NCBI GenBank assembly: GCA_038252405.1
Contig: JBBSAJ010000017.1
Span: 1-48,444 of the forward strand
Direction of reading: 5' to 3'
Source of the DNA: DATCDE01 sp038252405
GTDB taxonomy: Bacteria > Actinomycetota > Actinomycetes > Prado026
Length of the DNA stretch: 48,444 nt
In this document: in pieces, positions 14,219 to 22,194 of the stretch
Layout: every line of letters begins with the position of its first letter
Numbering within the stretch: the first letter of the stretch is position 1
Notes under the pieces: generated by a model
Seen by the model: only the letters and a program-made list of their open reading frames with translations
Database searches by the model: none
Told to the model about the DNA's origin: nothing
Program-made: the position numbers and the translations under genes

Positions 14219-15823
14219 GTGGTCGACATCTCCAAACTGAGCGAGGACGAGAAACGGCTCGCCGAGCTCGGCTACAAGCAGGAGCTGAACCGCTCCTGGT
14301 CCGGGTTCTCGAACTTCGCCATCTCGTTCTCGATCATCTCGATCCTGGCCGGCTGCTTCACCACCTTCGGGCAGGCCTGGAACAACGGCGGCCCGGTCGC
14401 CATCTCCATCGGCTGGCCGGTCATCGCCACCTTCATCCTGATCATCGGCTTCACCATGTCGGAGCTGGTCTCCGCCTACCCGACGTCGGGTGGCATCTAC
14501 TGGTGGGCCTCGAAGCTCGGCGGCGCCAAGGCCGGGTACTACACCGGCTGGCTCAACCTGATCGGGCTGCTCGCGGTCATCGCCTCGGTGGCCTACGGCT
14601 GCGCGACGTTCCTCGACCTCACCCTGAGCACGTTCAGCAGCTCGTGGGCGGCCGGCTACTCGCTGACCCGGGTGTTCCTGCTGTTCCTGGTGGTCATGGT
14701 CCTGGTCGCGCTGATCAACATTTTCAGCGCGCACCTGATGGCGATCCTGAACAACATCTCGGTCTGGTGGCACGTGTTCGGCGCGGCCGCGGTCATCTTG
14801 ATCCTGGTGATCTTGCCGAAGCACCACCAAAGCGTCTCCTGGGTCTTCACCGACCGCATCAACAACTCCGGGTACAGCAGCAACGTCTACTGGATCCTGG
14901 TCCTTCCGCTGGGCTTCCTGCTCACGCAGTACACGATCACCGGGTTCGACGCCTCGGCGCACCTGTCCGAGGAGACCCAGGGCGCGTCCAACAGCGCCGC
15001 CAGGGGACTGTGGCAGTCGATCTTCTACTCGGCCGTCGGCGGCTGGATCCTGCTGCTGTCGTTCCTGTTCGCCGTCCAGGACCCGGCGGGCGTGACCAAG
15101 GGCGGCGGCGGCGTCGCGGTCATCTTCACCCAGGCACTCTCGTCCAGCTGGGCCGGCACGGTGCTGCTCATCGCCACGGTGGGCCAGTTCTTCTGCTCGA
15201 TGGCCTGCATGACGAGCAGCTCCCGGATGCTCTTCGCGTTCAGCCGGGACGGCGCGGTGCCCGGCTCCCAGTACTGGTCGAAGCTGTCGGCCAAGCGGGT
15301 CCCGGTCAACGCGGTGCTGTTCTCGGGGGTCGTCGGCGTGCTGCTGACCGTCCCGGCGCTGGTGAAGGTCGACATCGGTGGCGCCCCGGTCCCGGTGGCC
15401 TTCTACGCCGTCGTCTCGGTCGCGGTGATCGGGCTGTACCTGGCGTTCGCCATCCCGATCTATCTGAGGTGGCGGGCCGGTGACTCCTTCGTCCCCGGGC
15501 CGTGGACCCTCGGCAACAAGTACAAGTGGATGGCGCCGATCGCGGTCCTCGAGATCCTGATCATCACGATCTACTTCATCATGCCGATCACCCCAGCCGG
15601 CTGGATCAACAGCCCGGACTTCAGCTGGAAGTTCGTGAACTACGCGCCGATCATCACCGGCGGCGCGCTGCTGGCCCTGTGGATCGGCTGGCACCTGTCG
15701 GCCAAGCACTGGTACACCGGGCCGAAGCACACCGTCGACCTGCCGGCCGGCGTGTCCGGGGCGGACGAGATCGAGCTGGAGCACCACCACGAGGGCTACC
15801 TCACCGGCGAGCACGACACGTAG
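14219..15823 (+). CDS. APC-superfamily amino-acid permease
   Basis: A 534-residue, 12-helix transporter of the amino acid-polyamine-organocation superfamily. The family entry motif is FSNFAISFSIISILAGCFTTFGQAW, with TSGGIYWWASKLGGAKAGYYTGWLNLIGLLA and the unwound-helix region ITGFDASAHLSEETQGASNSAARG. It resembles the GABA/choline permease branch (TIGR00907-like), but the substrate is not determined. The C-terminal tail is hydrophilic with His/Glu residues. The GTG at 14219 is chosen because GGAGGAG (14207-14213) lies 5 nt upstream and homology starts at LSEDEKRLAELGYKQEL; the open frame upstream is not conserved. A strong hairpin follows the stop. Confidence 0.9.
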   Translation: MVDISKLSEDEKRLAELGYKQELNRSWSGFSNFAISFSIISILAGCFTTFGQAWNNGGPVAISIGWPVIATFILIIGFTMSELVSAYPTSGGIYWWASKLGGAKAGYYTGWLNLIGLLAVIASVAYGCATFLDLTLSTFSSSWAAGYSLTRVFLLFLVVMVLVALINIFSAHLMAILNNISVWWHVFGAAAVILILVILPKHHQSVSWVFTDRINNSGYSSNVYWILVLPLGFLLTQYTITGFDASAHLSEETQGASNSAARGLWQSIFYSAVGGWILLLSFLFAVQDPAGVTKGGGGVAVIFTQALSSSWAGTVLLIATVGQFFCSMACMTSSSRMLFAFSRDGAVPGSQYWSKLSAKRVPVNAVLFSGVVGVLLTVPALVKVDIGGAPVPVAFYAVVSVAVIGLYLAFAIPIYLRWRAGDSFVPGPWTLGNKYKWMAPIAVLEILIITIYFIMPITPAGWINSPDFSWKFVNYAPIITGGALLALWIGWHLSAKHWYTGPKHTVDLPAGVSGADEIELEHHHEGYLTGEHDT

Positions 15824-15844
15824 CCGGCACCCCCGCCGAACCAT

Positions 15845-15883
15845 CGGGAGGGGCCGCACCCGAGCAGGGGGCGGCCCCTCCCG
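15845..15883 (+). terminator. GC-rich hairpin terminator after the permease gene
   Basis: CGGGAGGGGCCGC at 15845-15857 pairs perfectly with GCGGCCCCTCCCG at 15871-15883, a 13-bp stem with a 13-nt loop, 22 bases after the permease stop. There is no T-tract, as usual for actinobacterial terminators. The nuoD-like gene starts 16 bases beyond it. Confidence 0.75.
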
Positions 15884-15898
15884 TGGCATGCTGCGGCC

Positions 15899-17059
15899 GT
15901 GGACAGCGAGGCCCGGCGCGTGGTGACGGCGAGCACGGCCGACCTCGGAGGGGCCGAGCTGGTGCTCACCCTGGGCCCGCAGCACCCGTCGGCCCACGGC
16001 GTGCTGCGGCTGGCCCTGGAGCTGGACGGCGACGTCGTCGTCCGCGCCGAGCCCCTCGTGGGCCTGCTGCACCGCGGTGCCGAGAAGCTGTTCGAGGTGC
16101 GGGACTACCGGCAGCTGCTCGTGCTGGCCAACCGGCACGACTGGCTGTCGGCGTTCAGCAGCGAGCTGGGCGCCGTGCTGGCCGTCGAGACGATGCTCGG
16201 CATGGAGGTGCCGCAGCGCGCCGTGTGGGCCCGGACCGCCCTGGCCGAGCTGAACCGGGTGCTGTCGCACCTGGCCTTCCTCGGCGGATTCCCGCCGGGC
16301 GCCGACCCGCTCGACCCGACGGGGACGAGCGCCCGGTCACTGTCCCTGCGCGACCTCGTGCAGCAGCTCATGGAGGAGGCCACCGGCGGTCGGCTGCACT
16401 TCATGGCCAACCAGGTGGGCGGGCTCAAGGCCGACCTGCCGGACGGCTGGACGGACCGGGCCAGGGTGGCGGTCTCCGACGTCCGGGCCGGCCTGCCCGA
16501 GCTGACCGACGCGGTGCTCGCGGCCGCGCGGCCGCTGGGCGGCGTGGGGGTCGTCTCCCCCGAGCAGGTGGCTCAGTACGGCCTGAGCGGACCGGTGGCC
16601 CGCGCATCCGGCGTCCCGCTCGACCTCCGGCGAGACGAGCCGTACCTCGCCTACGGCGCGCTGGCGCAGTCCGGCGCGCTCCGGGTGGTCACCAGGACGG
16701 CGGGTGACTGCCCGGCCCGGCTGGAGGTGCTGGCCGAGCAGGTGTCCGTGTCGCTGGACTGCGTGGCCGGCTGCCTCGACGTCCTGGACGCGCTGCCGCC
16801 GGGACCGGTCAACCTCACGCTGCCGAAGGTGCTGCGCGCGCCGGAGGGCGAGCGGTACGCCTGGGCCGAGGGACCGTCGGGGATCAACGGCTACTACCTG
16901 GTCTCCCGAGGGGAGAAGACCCCCTGGCGGCTGAAGCTGCGCACCGCGTCGTTCAACAACGTGCAGGTGCTTCGGGAGGTGCTGCCCGGGGTCGGGCTGG
17001 CCGAGCTGACCGGCGTCCTGGCCTCGCTGTTCTACGTGGTCGGGGACGTCGACAAGTAG
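15899..17059 (+). CDS. Orphan NuoD-like (complex I 49-kDa subunit) protein
   Basis: A 386-residue paralogue of NADH-quinone oxidoreductase subunit D, with no other nuo genes nearby. The N-terminal signature TLGPQHPSAHGVLRLALEL is intact and includes Arg37, the counterpart of the arginine methylated in NDUFS2, and LLHRGAEKLFEVRDY follows. The segment corresponding to PYFDRLDY of true subunits reads VLANRHDW, putting Trp82 where the quinone-contacting tyrosine is expected. The C-terminus ends ASLFYVVGDVDK, near the usual GEVDR. It is shorter than typical NuoD (about 430-440 residues). Streptomyces also carry such a second nuoD. It may be a minor complex I variant or a complex with another role. 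The GTG start follows a weak CATGCT by 6 nt. Confidence 0.85.
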   Translation: MDSEARRVVTASTADLGGAELVLTLGPQHPSAHGVLRLALELDGDVVVRAEPLVGLLHRGAEKLFEVRDYRQLLVLANRHDWLSAFSSELGAVLAVETMLGMEVPQRAVWARTALAELNRVLSHLAFLGGFPPGADPLDPTGTSARSLSLRDLVQQLMEEATGGRLHFMANQVGGLKADLPDGWTDRARVAVSDVRAGLPELTDAVLAAARPLGGVGVVSPEQVAQYGLSGPVARASGVPLDLRRDEPYLAYGALAQSGALRVVTRTAGDCPARLEVLAEQVSVSLDCVAGCLDVLDALPPGPVNLTLPKVLRAPEGERYAWAEGPSGINGYYLVSRGEKTPWRLKLRTASFNNVQVLREVLPGVGLAELTGVLASLFYVVGDVDK

Positions 17060-17062
17060 CCG

Positions 17063-17797
17063 TCAGGCCGGACGCGCGAAGGAGTGCCAGGAACCGTCGT
17101 CCACGGTCTCGGCGGCCTCGGTGGTGCGCTCCTCCTCGCGGGTCTCGACGTCGGCCAGGTCCACCACGGACGCGACCGGCCGCGGCTCGACCTCACCCTC
17201 GACCAGGATCTCGCGGACCATCCAGCTGGAGCCCTGACCCTTGGACACCGCGGCCGCCGCAGCTGCCGCGGCGGCACCGGCCTCCGGCGGCCAGCCGGTC
17301 TCGCTGAGCCGGCCGCTGACCGTCCGCTCGGGCGGCGGCTGGGCGAAGGTCTGCTGCAGCAGCGGGATGTCGAGCGCCGGCGGCACGACCACCGAGCCCT
17401 CCTGGCCGCTGGGCAGCGGCAGGTGGTCGAGCACCGAGCGCAGCCGGGAGATCTCGGTGGCCAGGATCTCGACCGCGTTGCGCAGCTCGCCCTCGCGGGA
17501 GACGCTGGTCAGCACCCGTCGGTGCAGCTCGTCGCCCTCCACCCGGCTGCGGTGCTCCAGCGCCCGCAGCCGCTCCTCGGTCCAGGCCAGCGAGCGGCTG
17601 GTGCGCCGCTGGATCCGGGCCGCCAGCAGCAGCTGGACGACGACGATCACCGCGAGCGCGACCAGGCCCAGACGCAGCGCGCTGGTCCCGTCGGCGGCGA
17701 GCGCGACGGCGATGGCGCCCACCCCCACGAGGAGGGCGAGCAGCACGTCCAGACCACCTCCCCGGGCGGCCGGACGGGCGTGACGTCCTTGGGTCAT
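17063..17797 (-). CDS. Membrane-anchored coiled-coil protein, unknown function (DUF6779-like)
   Basis: A 244-residue protein with two closely spaced N-terminal transmembrane helices (about residues 16-34 and 40-58), a charged helical segment likely to form a coiled coil (RTSRSLAWTEERLRALEHRSRVEGDELHRR and onwards to about residue 115), a run of alanines near 175-185, and an acidic tail. It recalls actinobacterial DUF6779 proteins, but I am not certain of that family name. The ATG at 17795-17797 follows TACCCT (17804-17809, minus) by 6 nt. It is convergent with the nuoD-like gene, with only 3 bases between stops. Confidence 0.65.
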   Translation of the reverse strand: MTQGRHARPAARGGGLDVLLALLVGVGAIAVALAADGTSALRLGLVALAVIVVVQLLLAARIQRRTSRSLAWTEERLRALEHRSRVEGDELHRRVLTSVSREGELRNAVEILATEISRLRSVLDHLPLPSGQEGSVVVPPALDIPLLQQTFAQPPPERTVSGRLSETGWPPEAGAAAAAAAAAVSKGQGSSWMVREILVEGEVEPRPVASVVDLADVETREEERTTEAAETVDDGSWHSFARPA

Positions 17798-17922
17798 GCG
17801 GCGAGGGTAGATGCTCCGGGGCCCTCGCGGAGAGCCGATGTCCGGGGAGACCCGGAACTCTCACTGTATGTGTTCTGATCACTACGGAGAGCAGGGATTT
17901 CCGGTCGTGCGACCATCGGCCC

Positions 17923-18516
17923 ATGTCGTTCGACGTGCTCGACTGGCGCCGCCGGGTCGGTGCGCTCTACGCACAGGTCCGGGCCACTCCGGACCCCGAG
18001 CAGGGGCACGCCCGGTGGCGGGCCGGGCGGGACGAGCTGTTCGCCCACCATCCGGCGTCCCCGTTGCTGCCGGCCGACCGGGCCGGCTTCCGCGGGCTGC
18101 GGTACGCGCCCTACGACCCAGCGCTGCGCTTCGAGCTGGCGGTCGACCCGGACCCGGAGCCGGCGTCGTGGTCGGTCCCCACCGGGACCGACGGAATCGT
18201 GCCGTTCACCCGGATCGGCCGGCTGCGGCTGCCGCTCGGCCCGCTCGACGCGTGGTGGCTCGCGTCGTACGGCGGCGGGCTGTTCGTGCCGGTCAAGGAC
18301 GCCGGCGCCGGGCGGACCACCTACGGCGGTGGCCGCTACCTGCTGGACACGGCCAAGGGCGCCGACCTCGGCGACGGCGCCCACGGCACCTGGGTCGTGG
18401 ACCTCAACTTCGCCTACAACCCGTCCTGCGCCTACGACCCCGCCTGGGCCTGCCCGCTGGCGCCGTCCGGCAACACGCTCGAGGCCGACGTGCTCGCCGG
18501 AGAGCTGTCAGGGTGA
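17923..18516 (+). CDS. DUF1684 domain protein
   Basis: A 197-residue protein matching the DUF1684 (PF07920) pattern: an N-terminal WRRRVGALYAQVR helix, FAHHPASPLLPADRAGFRGLRYAPYDPALRF, a central TYGGGRYLLDTAKGADLG and a C-terminal VVDLNFAYNPSCAYDPAWACPLAPSGN. The family is structurally known but its biochemical role is not. The last residues LSG and the TGA stop are encoded by copy 2 of the 47-bp palindrome; the family core ends several residues earlier, so a short native tail may have been replaced. No convincing Shine-Dalgarno is seen before the ATG. Confidence 0.85.
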   Translation: MSFDVLDWRRRVGALYAQVRATPDPEQGHARWRAGRDELFAHHPASPLLPADRAGFRGLRYAPYDPALRFELAVDPDPEPASWSVPTGTDGIVPFTRIGRLRLPLGPLDAWWLASYGGGLFVPVKDAGAGRTTYGGGRYLLDTAKGADLGDGAHGTWVVDLNFAYNPSCAYDPAWACPLAPSGNTLEADVLAGELSG

Positions 18517-18551
18517 GGACGACGGATAGCTCGTCCTCACCCTGACAAGTC
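18505..18551 (+). repeat. Dispersed 47-bp palindromic element, copy 2 (supplies the DUF1684 gene stop)
   Basis: The perfect inverted repeat has arms at 18506-18522 and 18531-18547 (17 bp each) around the loop CGGATAGC, plus the flanking C and AGTC shared with copy 1. CTG TCA GGG TGA at 18505-18516 ends the DUF1684 reading frame. The element lies between convergent stops (DUF1684 protein and ABC substrate-binding protein) and could terminate both transcripts. The two copies are in inverted orientation on the chromosome but in the same orientation relative to the gene they close. Confidence 0.88.
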
Positions 18552-18552
18552 C

Positions 18553-19512
18553 TCAGATGAGGCTCTTGGACTTCAGCCAGTCGGTGGCGACCTTGCCCGG
18601 GTCCGCGCCGTCGATGTCGACCTGCTTGTTCATCGCGATCAGCTCGTCAGTCGTGAGCGCCGCCGCGACGCCGTTGAGGGCTGCGGTCAGCGCGTCCGAG
18701 GCCACCTTGGTGTTCACCACGGCCACCACGTTGTCCGCGTTCTGCAGGTGCTTGTCGTCGGTGAGCACCTGGAGCCCGAAGGCGTCGATCCCGCCGTCCG
18801 AGCTGAACACCAGGCCGATCTGGATCTGGCCCTGCTGCAGGGCCTTCTTGGTCAGCGGCCCCCCGGCGTCCAACGACTTGAAACCGGTGAACTTCAGGCC
18901 GTACGTCTGCTCCAGGCCGGGCTGGCAGAACGGACGCTGCGGGCACTCCGGCGGGCCGCCGAGCACGAGCGGCCCGGAGTAGCCGGCCAGGTCGGACAGC
19001 GTGGTCAGGTTGTTCTTGGTCGCGAAGTCCTTGGTCACGGCGAAGGAGTTCTGGTCGGCGGCCTGGGACGGCTGCAGCACGGTCAGCCCCCTCGGCCCGG
19101 CCAGCGCCTGGGCCGCTGTCAGGGTGGCCTGCAGGTCGCCGGACGCCTTCGCCGCGGCGTCCGCCCCGTTCACCTTCTTGTTGAGGAACTCGGTGAAGGT
19201 GGAGAGGTACTCGGGCACGACGTCGACGCCGCCGTCGGCCGAGCCCTTCTCCAGGGCCGGCTCCACGACCTCGCGGGCACCGATGGACTTCACTGTGGCC
19301 TGGTACCCCGCCTTGTCGAGCACCTGGGCGTACATGTTCGCCAGCAGCTGGCTCTCCCCGAAGTTGAACGCCGCCACGAGGACAGGCCCGCCCGCCGACG
19401 GTGAGGTGGACGCCGACGACGACCCGCCGGACGACGACGAGCAGGCAGCCAGTCCGAGTCCCACCACCGTGACTGCCGCTGCGAGCACCAACCGTCGACC
19501 ACGTCCGCGCAT
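18553..19512 (-). CDS. Glycine betaine/osmoprotectant ABC transporter substrate-binding lipoprotein
   Basis: A 319-residue lipoprotein with a twin-Arg-like basic start (RGRGRR), a hydrophobic h-region and the lipobox LAAC at about residues 20-23, followed by a Ser-rich linker. The mature part is a type II periplasmic-binding OpuAC fold (FNFGESQLLANMYAQVLDKAGY, DVVPEYLSTFTEFLN, LTTDELIAMNKQVDIDGADPGKVATDWLK). It probably binds a quaternary amine such as glycine betaine or choline and delivers it to the two permeases encoded upstream. AGAAGGCGG precedes the ATG at 19510-19512. A 131-bp gap with a small CCGGCA-A-TGCCGG hairpin separates it from the permease gene. Confidence 0.93.
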   Translation of the reverse strand: MRGRGRRLVLAAAVTVVGLGLAACSSSSGGSSSASTSPSAGGPVLVAAFNFGESQLLANMYAQVLDKAGYQATVKSIGAREVVEPALEKGSADGGVDVVPEYLSTFTEFLNKKVNGADAAAKASGDLQATLTAAQALAGPRGLTVLQPSQAADQNSFAVTKDFATKNNLTTLSDLAGYSGPLVLGGPPECPQRPFCQPGLEQTYGLKFTGFKSLDAGGPLTKKALQQGQIQIGLVFSSDGGIDAFGLQVLTDDKHLQNADNVVAVVNTKVASDALTAALNGVAAALTTDELIAMNKQVDIDGADPGKVATDWLKSKSLI

Positions 19513-19643
19513 CGCGCACCGCCTTCTGTGTCCCGCGGGTGGACCCGGAAGGAACAACCCGCGCGTGTCCGGCGGAGCGCGGCCGCGCCCCGCGTGGTCC
19601 CACCCCAGCACGTCCGGCCCGGGCCCGGCAATGCCGGAGCGGG

Positions 19644-20330
19644 TCACGATGCGGTGACGACCTCCGGCTCGCGGGTGCCGGTGCGACGGGTGATCCGGCG
19701 CTGGACGGCGGCCAGCACCAGCTCGACCGCCACCGACAGCAGCGCCACCAGGACCACGCCCCCGTACAGCTGCGCCGGGTCCTGCAGGCCGAACCCGTCC
19801 ACGACGTACCGGCCGAGCCCGCCACCGCCGACCAGGGCCGCGAACGTCGCGGTCGCCACCACCTGCACGGTCGTGGTGCGCAGCCCGGCGAAGGTGAACG
19901 GCAGTGCCAGCGGCAGCTCGACCCGCCTCAGCAGCTGACCGCCGGTCATGCCCATGCCCCGGGCGGCGTCCTTCACCTCGGGGTCCACCTGGCGCATGGC
20001 CACGTACGTGTTGGTCAGCAGTGGCGGTAGCGCGAAGACCGCCAGGGCCAGCACGGCCGCCTTCTCCCCCACCCCGATCGGGTCCATCGAAGCGAAGATC
20101 ACCAGCAGCGCGTACGTCGGGATCGCCCGGCCCACGTTGCCCACGTTGATGGCCAGGAACCCGCCGCGGCCGACGTGGCCCAGCCAGGTGGCTACCGGCA
20201 GCGCCACCAGGCAGGCGAGCAGCATGGCGAACCCGGAGATCCGCAGGTGCTCGACCAGCCGCACCGGGATGCCGTTCGGGCCGCTCCACTGCGCGGGATC
20301 GGTGAGCCAGGCCCACACCTGCGCGATCAC
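19644..20330 (-). CDS. Osmoprotectant ABC transporter permease (second)
   Basis: A 228-residue inner-membrane permease of the ProW/OpuBB type with five or six helices. The EAA loop reads VKDAARGMGMTGGQLLRRVELPLALPFTFAGLR, the site that contacts the ATPase. The N-terminus VIAQVWAWLTDPAQW and the IPTYALLVIF segment match this family. The GTG at 20328-20330 overlaps the stop of the upstream permease as GTGA, so the two membrane subunits are made in a coupled way and probably form a heterodimer. Confidence 0.92.
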   Translation of the reverse strand: MIAQVWAWLTDPAQWSGPNGIPVRLVEHLRISGFAMLLACLVALPVATWLGHVGRGGFLAINVGNVGRAIPTYALLVIFASMDPIGVGEKAAVLALAVFALPPLLTNTYVAMRQVDPEVKDAARGMGMTGGQLLRRVELPLALPFTFAGLRTTTVQVVATATFAALVGGGGLGRYVVDGFGLQDPAQLYGGVVLVALLSVAVELVLAAVQRRITRRTGTREPEVVTAS

Positions 20331-20995
20331 ACCGTCACCTCCGAGCGGCGGCGGGTCCACGGCGTCAGCCAGCGCTGCACGCCGAGGAGCAGCAGCTCGG
20401 CCACGACGGCCAGCAGCACGCAGCACAGCGAGGCCGCCATGATCTGGGCCCGGCCGGTGCTGCGCTGGAACCCGGTGTAGATGAGGTCGCCGAACCCGCC
20501 GTAGCCGACCAGCGCACCGATCGTCACCAGGCCGATGGTCGACACGGTGGCGATCCGGACGCCCGCGAGCACGGCCGGCAGGGCCAGCGGCAGCTCGACC
20601 CGCCACAGCAGCCGGGTCCGCCCGAAGCCCATGCCCCGCGCGGCGTCCACGACGTCGGCGGGGATCTCGTCGAGGCCCGCGATGAAGTTGCGGACGATGA
20701 TCAGGACGGCGTAGGTGGCCAGCGCCACCTCGACGGTGAGCGGGCTCAGCCCGAACACTGGCCACAGGGCGCCGATGAGCGCCAACGATGGAATGGTGTA
20801 CAGCACGCCGGCGACGGCGAGGATGGGTGCCTCGGTGCGCCGGTACCGGCGCGCCACCACAGCGAGAGGGAACGCGATGACCAGCGCGGCGGCCACAGCG
20901 ACCAGCGTGATCGTCACGTGCTCGACGCCGGCTTCCCACAAGTCGCTGCGGTGCGCAGAGACCCAGGCCCAGGAGAACCACGGGTTCGGAGGCAC
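20327..20995 (-). CDS. Osmoprotectant ABC transporter permease (first)
   Basis: A 222-residue permease with an EAA loop VVDAARGMGFGRTRLLWRVELPLALPAVLAGVR and the family region VLYTIPSLALIGALWPVFG. It is the first gene of the minus-strand half of the importer operon. Its GTG (20993-20995) is only 2 bp from the divergent ATPase start; TAGCGT (21002-21007, minus) sits 6 nt upstream, inside the ATPase coding sequence, consistent with leaderless transcription. Confidence 0.92.
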   Translation of the reverse strand: MPPNPWFSWAWVSAHRSDLWEAGVEHVTITLVAVAAALVIAFPLAVVARRYRRTEAPILAVAGVLYTIPSLALIGALWPVFGLSPLTVEVALATYAVLIIVRNFIAGLDEIPADVVDAARGMGFGRTRLLWRVELPLALPAVLAGVRIATVSTIGLVTIGALVGYGGFGDLIYTGFQRSTGRAQIMAASLCCVLLAVVAELLLLGVQRWLTPWTRRRSEVTV

Positions 20996-20997
20996 CA

Positions 20998-22185
20998 GTG
21001 GACGCTACCGCTGAGGTGCCCGCCGACCCCATGATCCGGCTGGAGTCGGTCGGCAAGCGCTACCCCGACGGCACGATCGCGGTGCAGGACCTGTCGCTGG
21101 ACGTCGCGCCCGGCGAGCTGAGCGTGCTGGTCGGTCCGTCCGGTTGCGGCAAGACCACGACCATGCGGATGATCAACCGGCTGGTCGAGCCGACGAGCGG
21201 CCGGATCCTGCTGGCCGGCGAGGACGTCACGCGGGTCGACCCGGTCCAGCTGCGCCGCCGGATGGGCTACGTGATCCAACAGGTCGGCCTGTTCCCGCAC
21301 CAGACCATCGAGGCCAACGTGATGACCGTGCCGTCGCTGCTCGGCTGGGGCCGGGCCAGGTCGCGGGCCAGGGCCGCCGAGCTGCTCGAGCTGGTCGGCC
21401 TCGACCCCGCCGTCCACGCCCGGCGCTACCCCAACGAGCTGTCCGGCGGCCAGCGGCAGCGGGTGGGGGTGGCCAGGGCGCTGGCCGCCGACCCGCCGGT
21501 GCTGCTCATGGACGAGCCGTTCGGCGCGGTCGACCCGATCGCCAGGGACCGGCTGCAGGCGGAGTTCCACCGGTTGCAGCGCGACCTCGGCAAGACGGTG
21601 GTGTTCGTGACCCACGACGTCGAGGAGGCGGTGCGCCTCGGCGACCGGATCGCGGTCATGCGCCAGGGTGGGCACCTCGAGCAGTACGACAGCCCGGCCG
21701 CCATCCTGGGCCGGCCGGCCACCCCGTTCGTCGCGGACTTCGTGGGCGCCGACCGCGGGCTCAAACGGCTGGCGGTCACGCCGATCCGGACCGAGGACCT
21801 GGAGCACCCACCGGTGGCCGGCCCGGACGATGACTGCGCCCGGGTCGCCGAGCGGCTGGACCGCGAGGGCTCGCGCTGGGCCGTCGTCCTCGACCCGGAC
21901 GGCCGGCTGCGCGGCTGGGTCGGACGCGACGCCCTGGACGGCGGCACGGTGGCCGAGCGGGTGCGCCGGATGCAGGCATGGGTCGACCTGGACAGCTCGC
22001 TGAAGGCGGCGTTCGCCGAGATGCTCCAGCAGGACGCCGGCTGGGTGGCCGTCCTCGACGGCGACCGCTACCTCGGGGTGCTCACCCCCTCGGTGCTGCA
22101 CGAGGCGCTGCGGCGCTCGGTCGAGGCGGACGCCCGCGCGACGCACCCGGCGGCCATCGACGTGGACACGGTGGCCAGGGCCTGA
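20998..22185 (+). CDS. Osmoprotectant ABC transporter ATP-binding subunit with C-terminal CBS region
   Basis: A 395-residue ATPase energising the betaine-type importer. Walker A GPSGCGKTT is at 46-54, the signature LSGGQRQR at 149-156, Walker B with DEPFGAVD at 173-180 and the switch His in FVTHD near 204. Residues from about 265 to 390 carry CBS-like sequence (WAVVLDPDGRLRGWVG, VAVLDGDRYLGVL), the ionic-strength sensor in OpuA-type systems. GTG 20998 is preferred because GGAGG (20988-20992) lies 5 nt upstream; an ATG at 21031 is an alternative. It is divergent from its own permease genes, so the importer is expressed as two transcripts. Confidence 0.93.
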   Translation: MDATAEVPADPMIRLESVGKRYPDGTIAVQDLSLDVAPGELSVLVGPSGCGKTTTMRMINRLVEPTSGRILLAGEDVTRVDPVQLRRRMGYVIQQVGLFPHQTIEANVMTVPSLLGWGRARSRARAAELLELVGLDPAVHARRYPNELSGGQRQRVGVARALAADPPVLLMDEPFGAVDPIARDRLQAEFHRLQRDLGKTVVFVTHDVEEAVRLGDRIAVMRQGGHLEQYDSPAAILGRPATPFVADFVGADRGLKRLAVTPIRTEDLEHPPVAGPDDDCARVAERLDREGSRWAVVLDPDGRLRGWVGRDALDGGTVAERVRRMQAWVDLDSSLKAAFAEMLQQDAGWVAVLDGDRYLGVLTPSVLHEALRRSVEADARATHPAAIDVDTVARA

Positions 22186-22194
22186 GGCGCCCGG

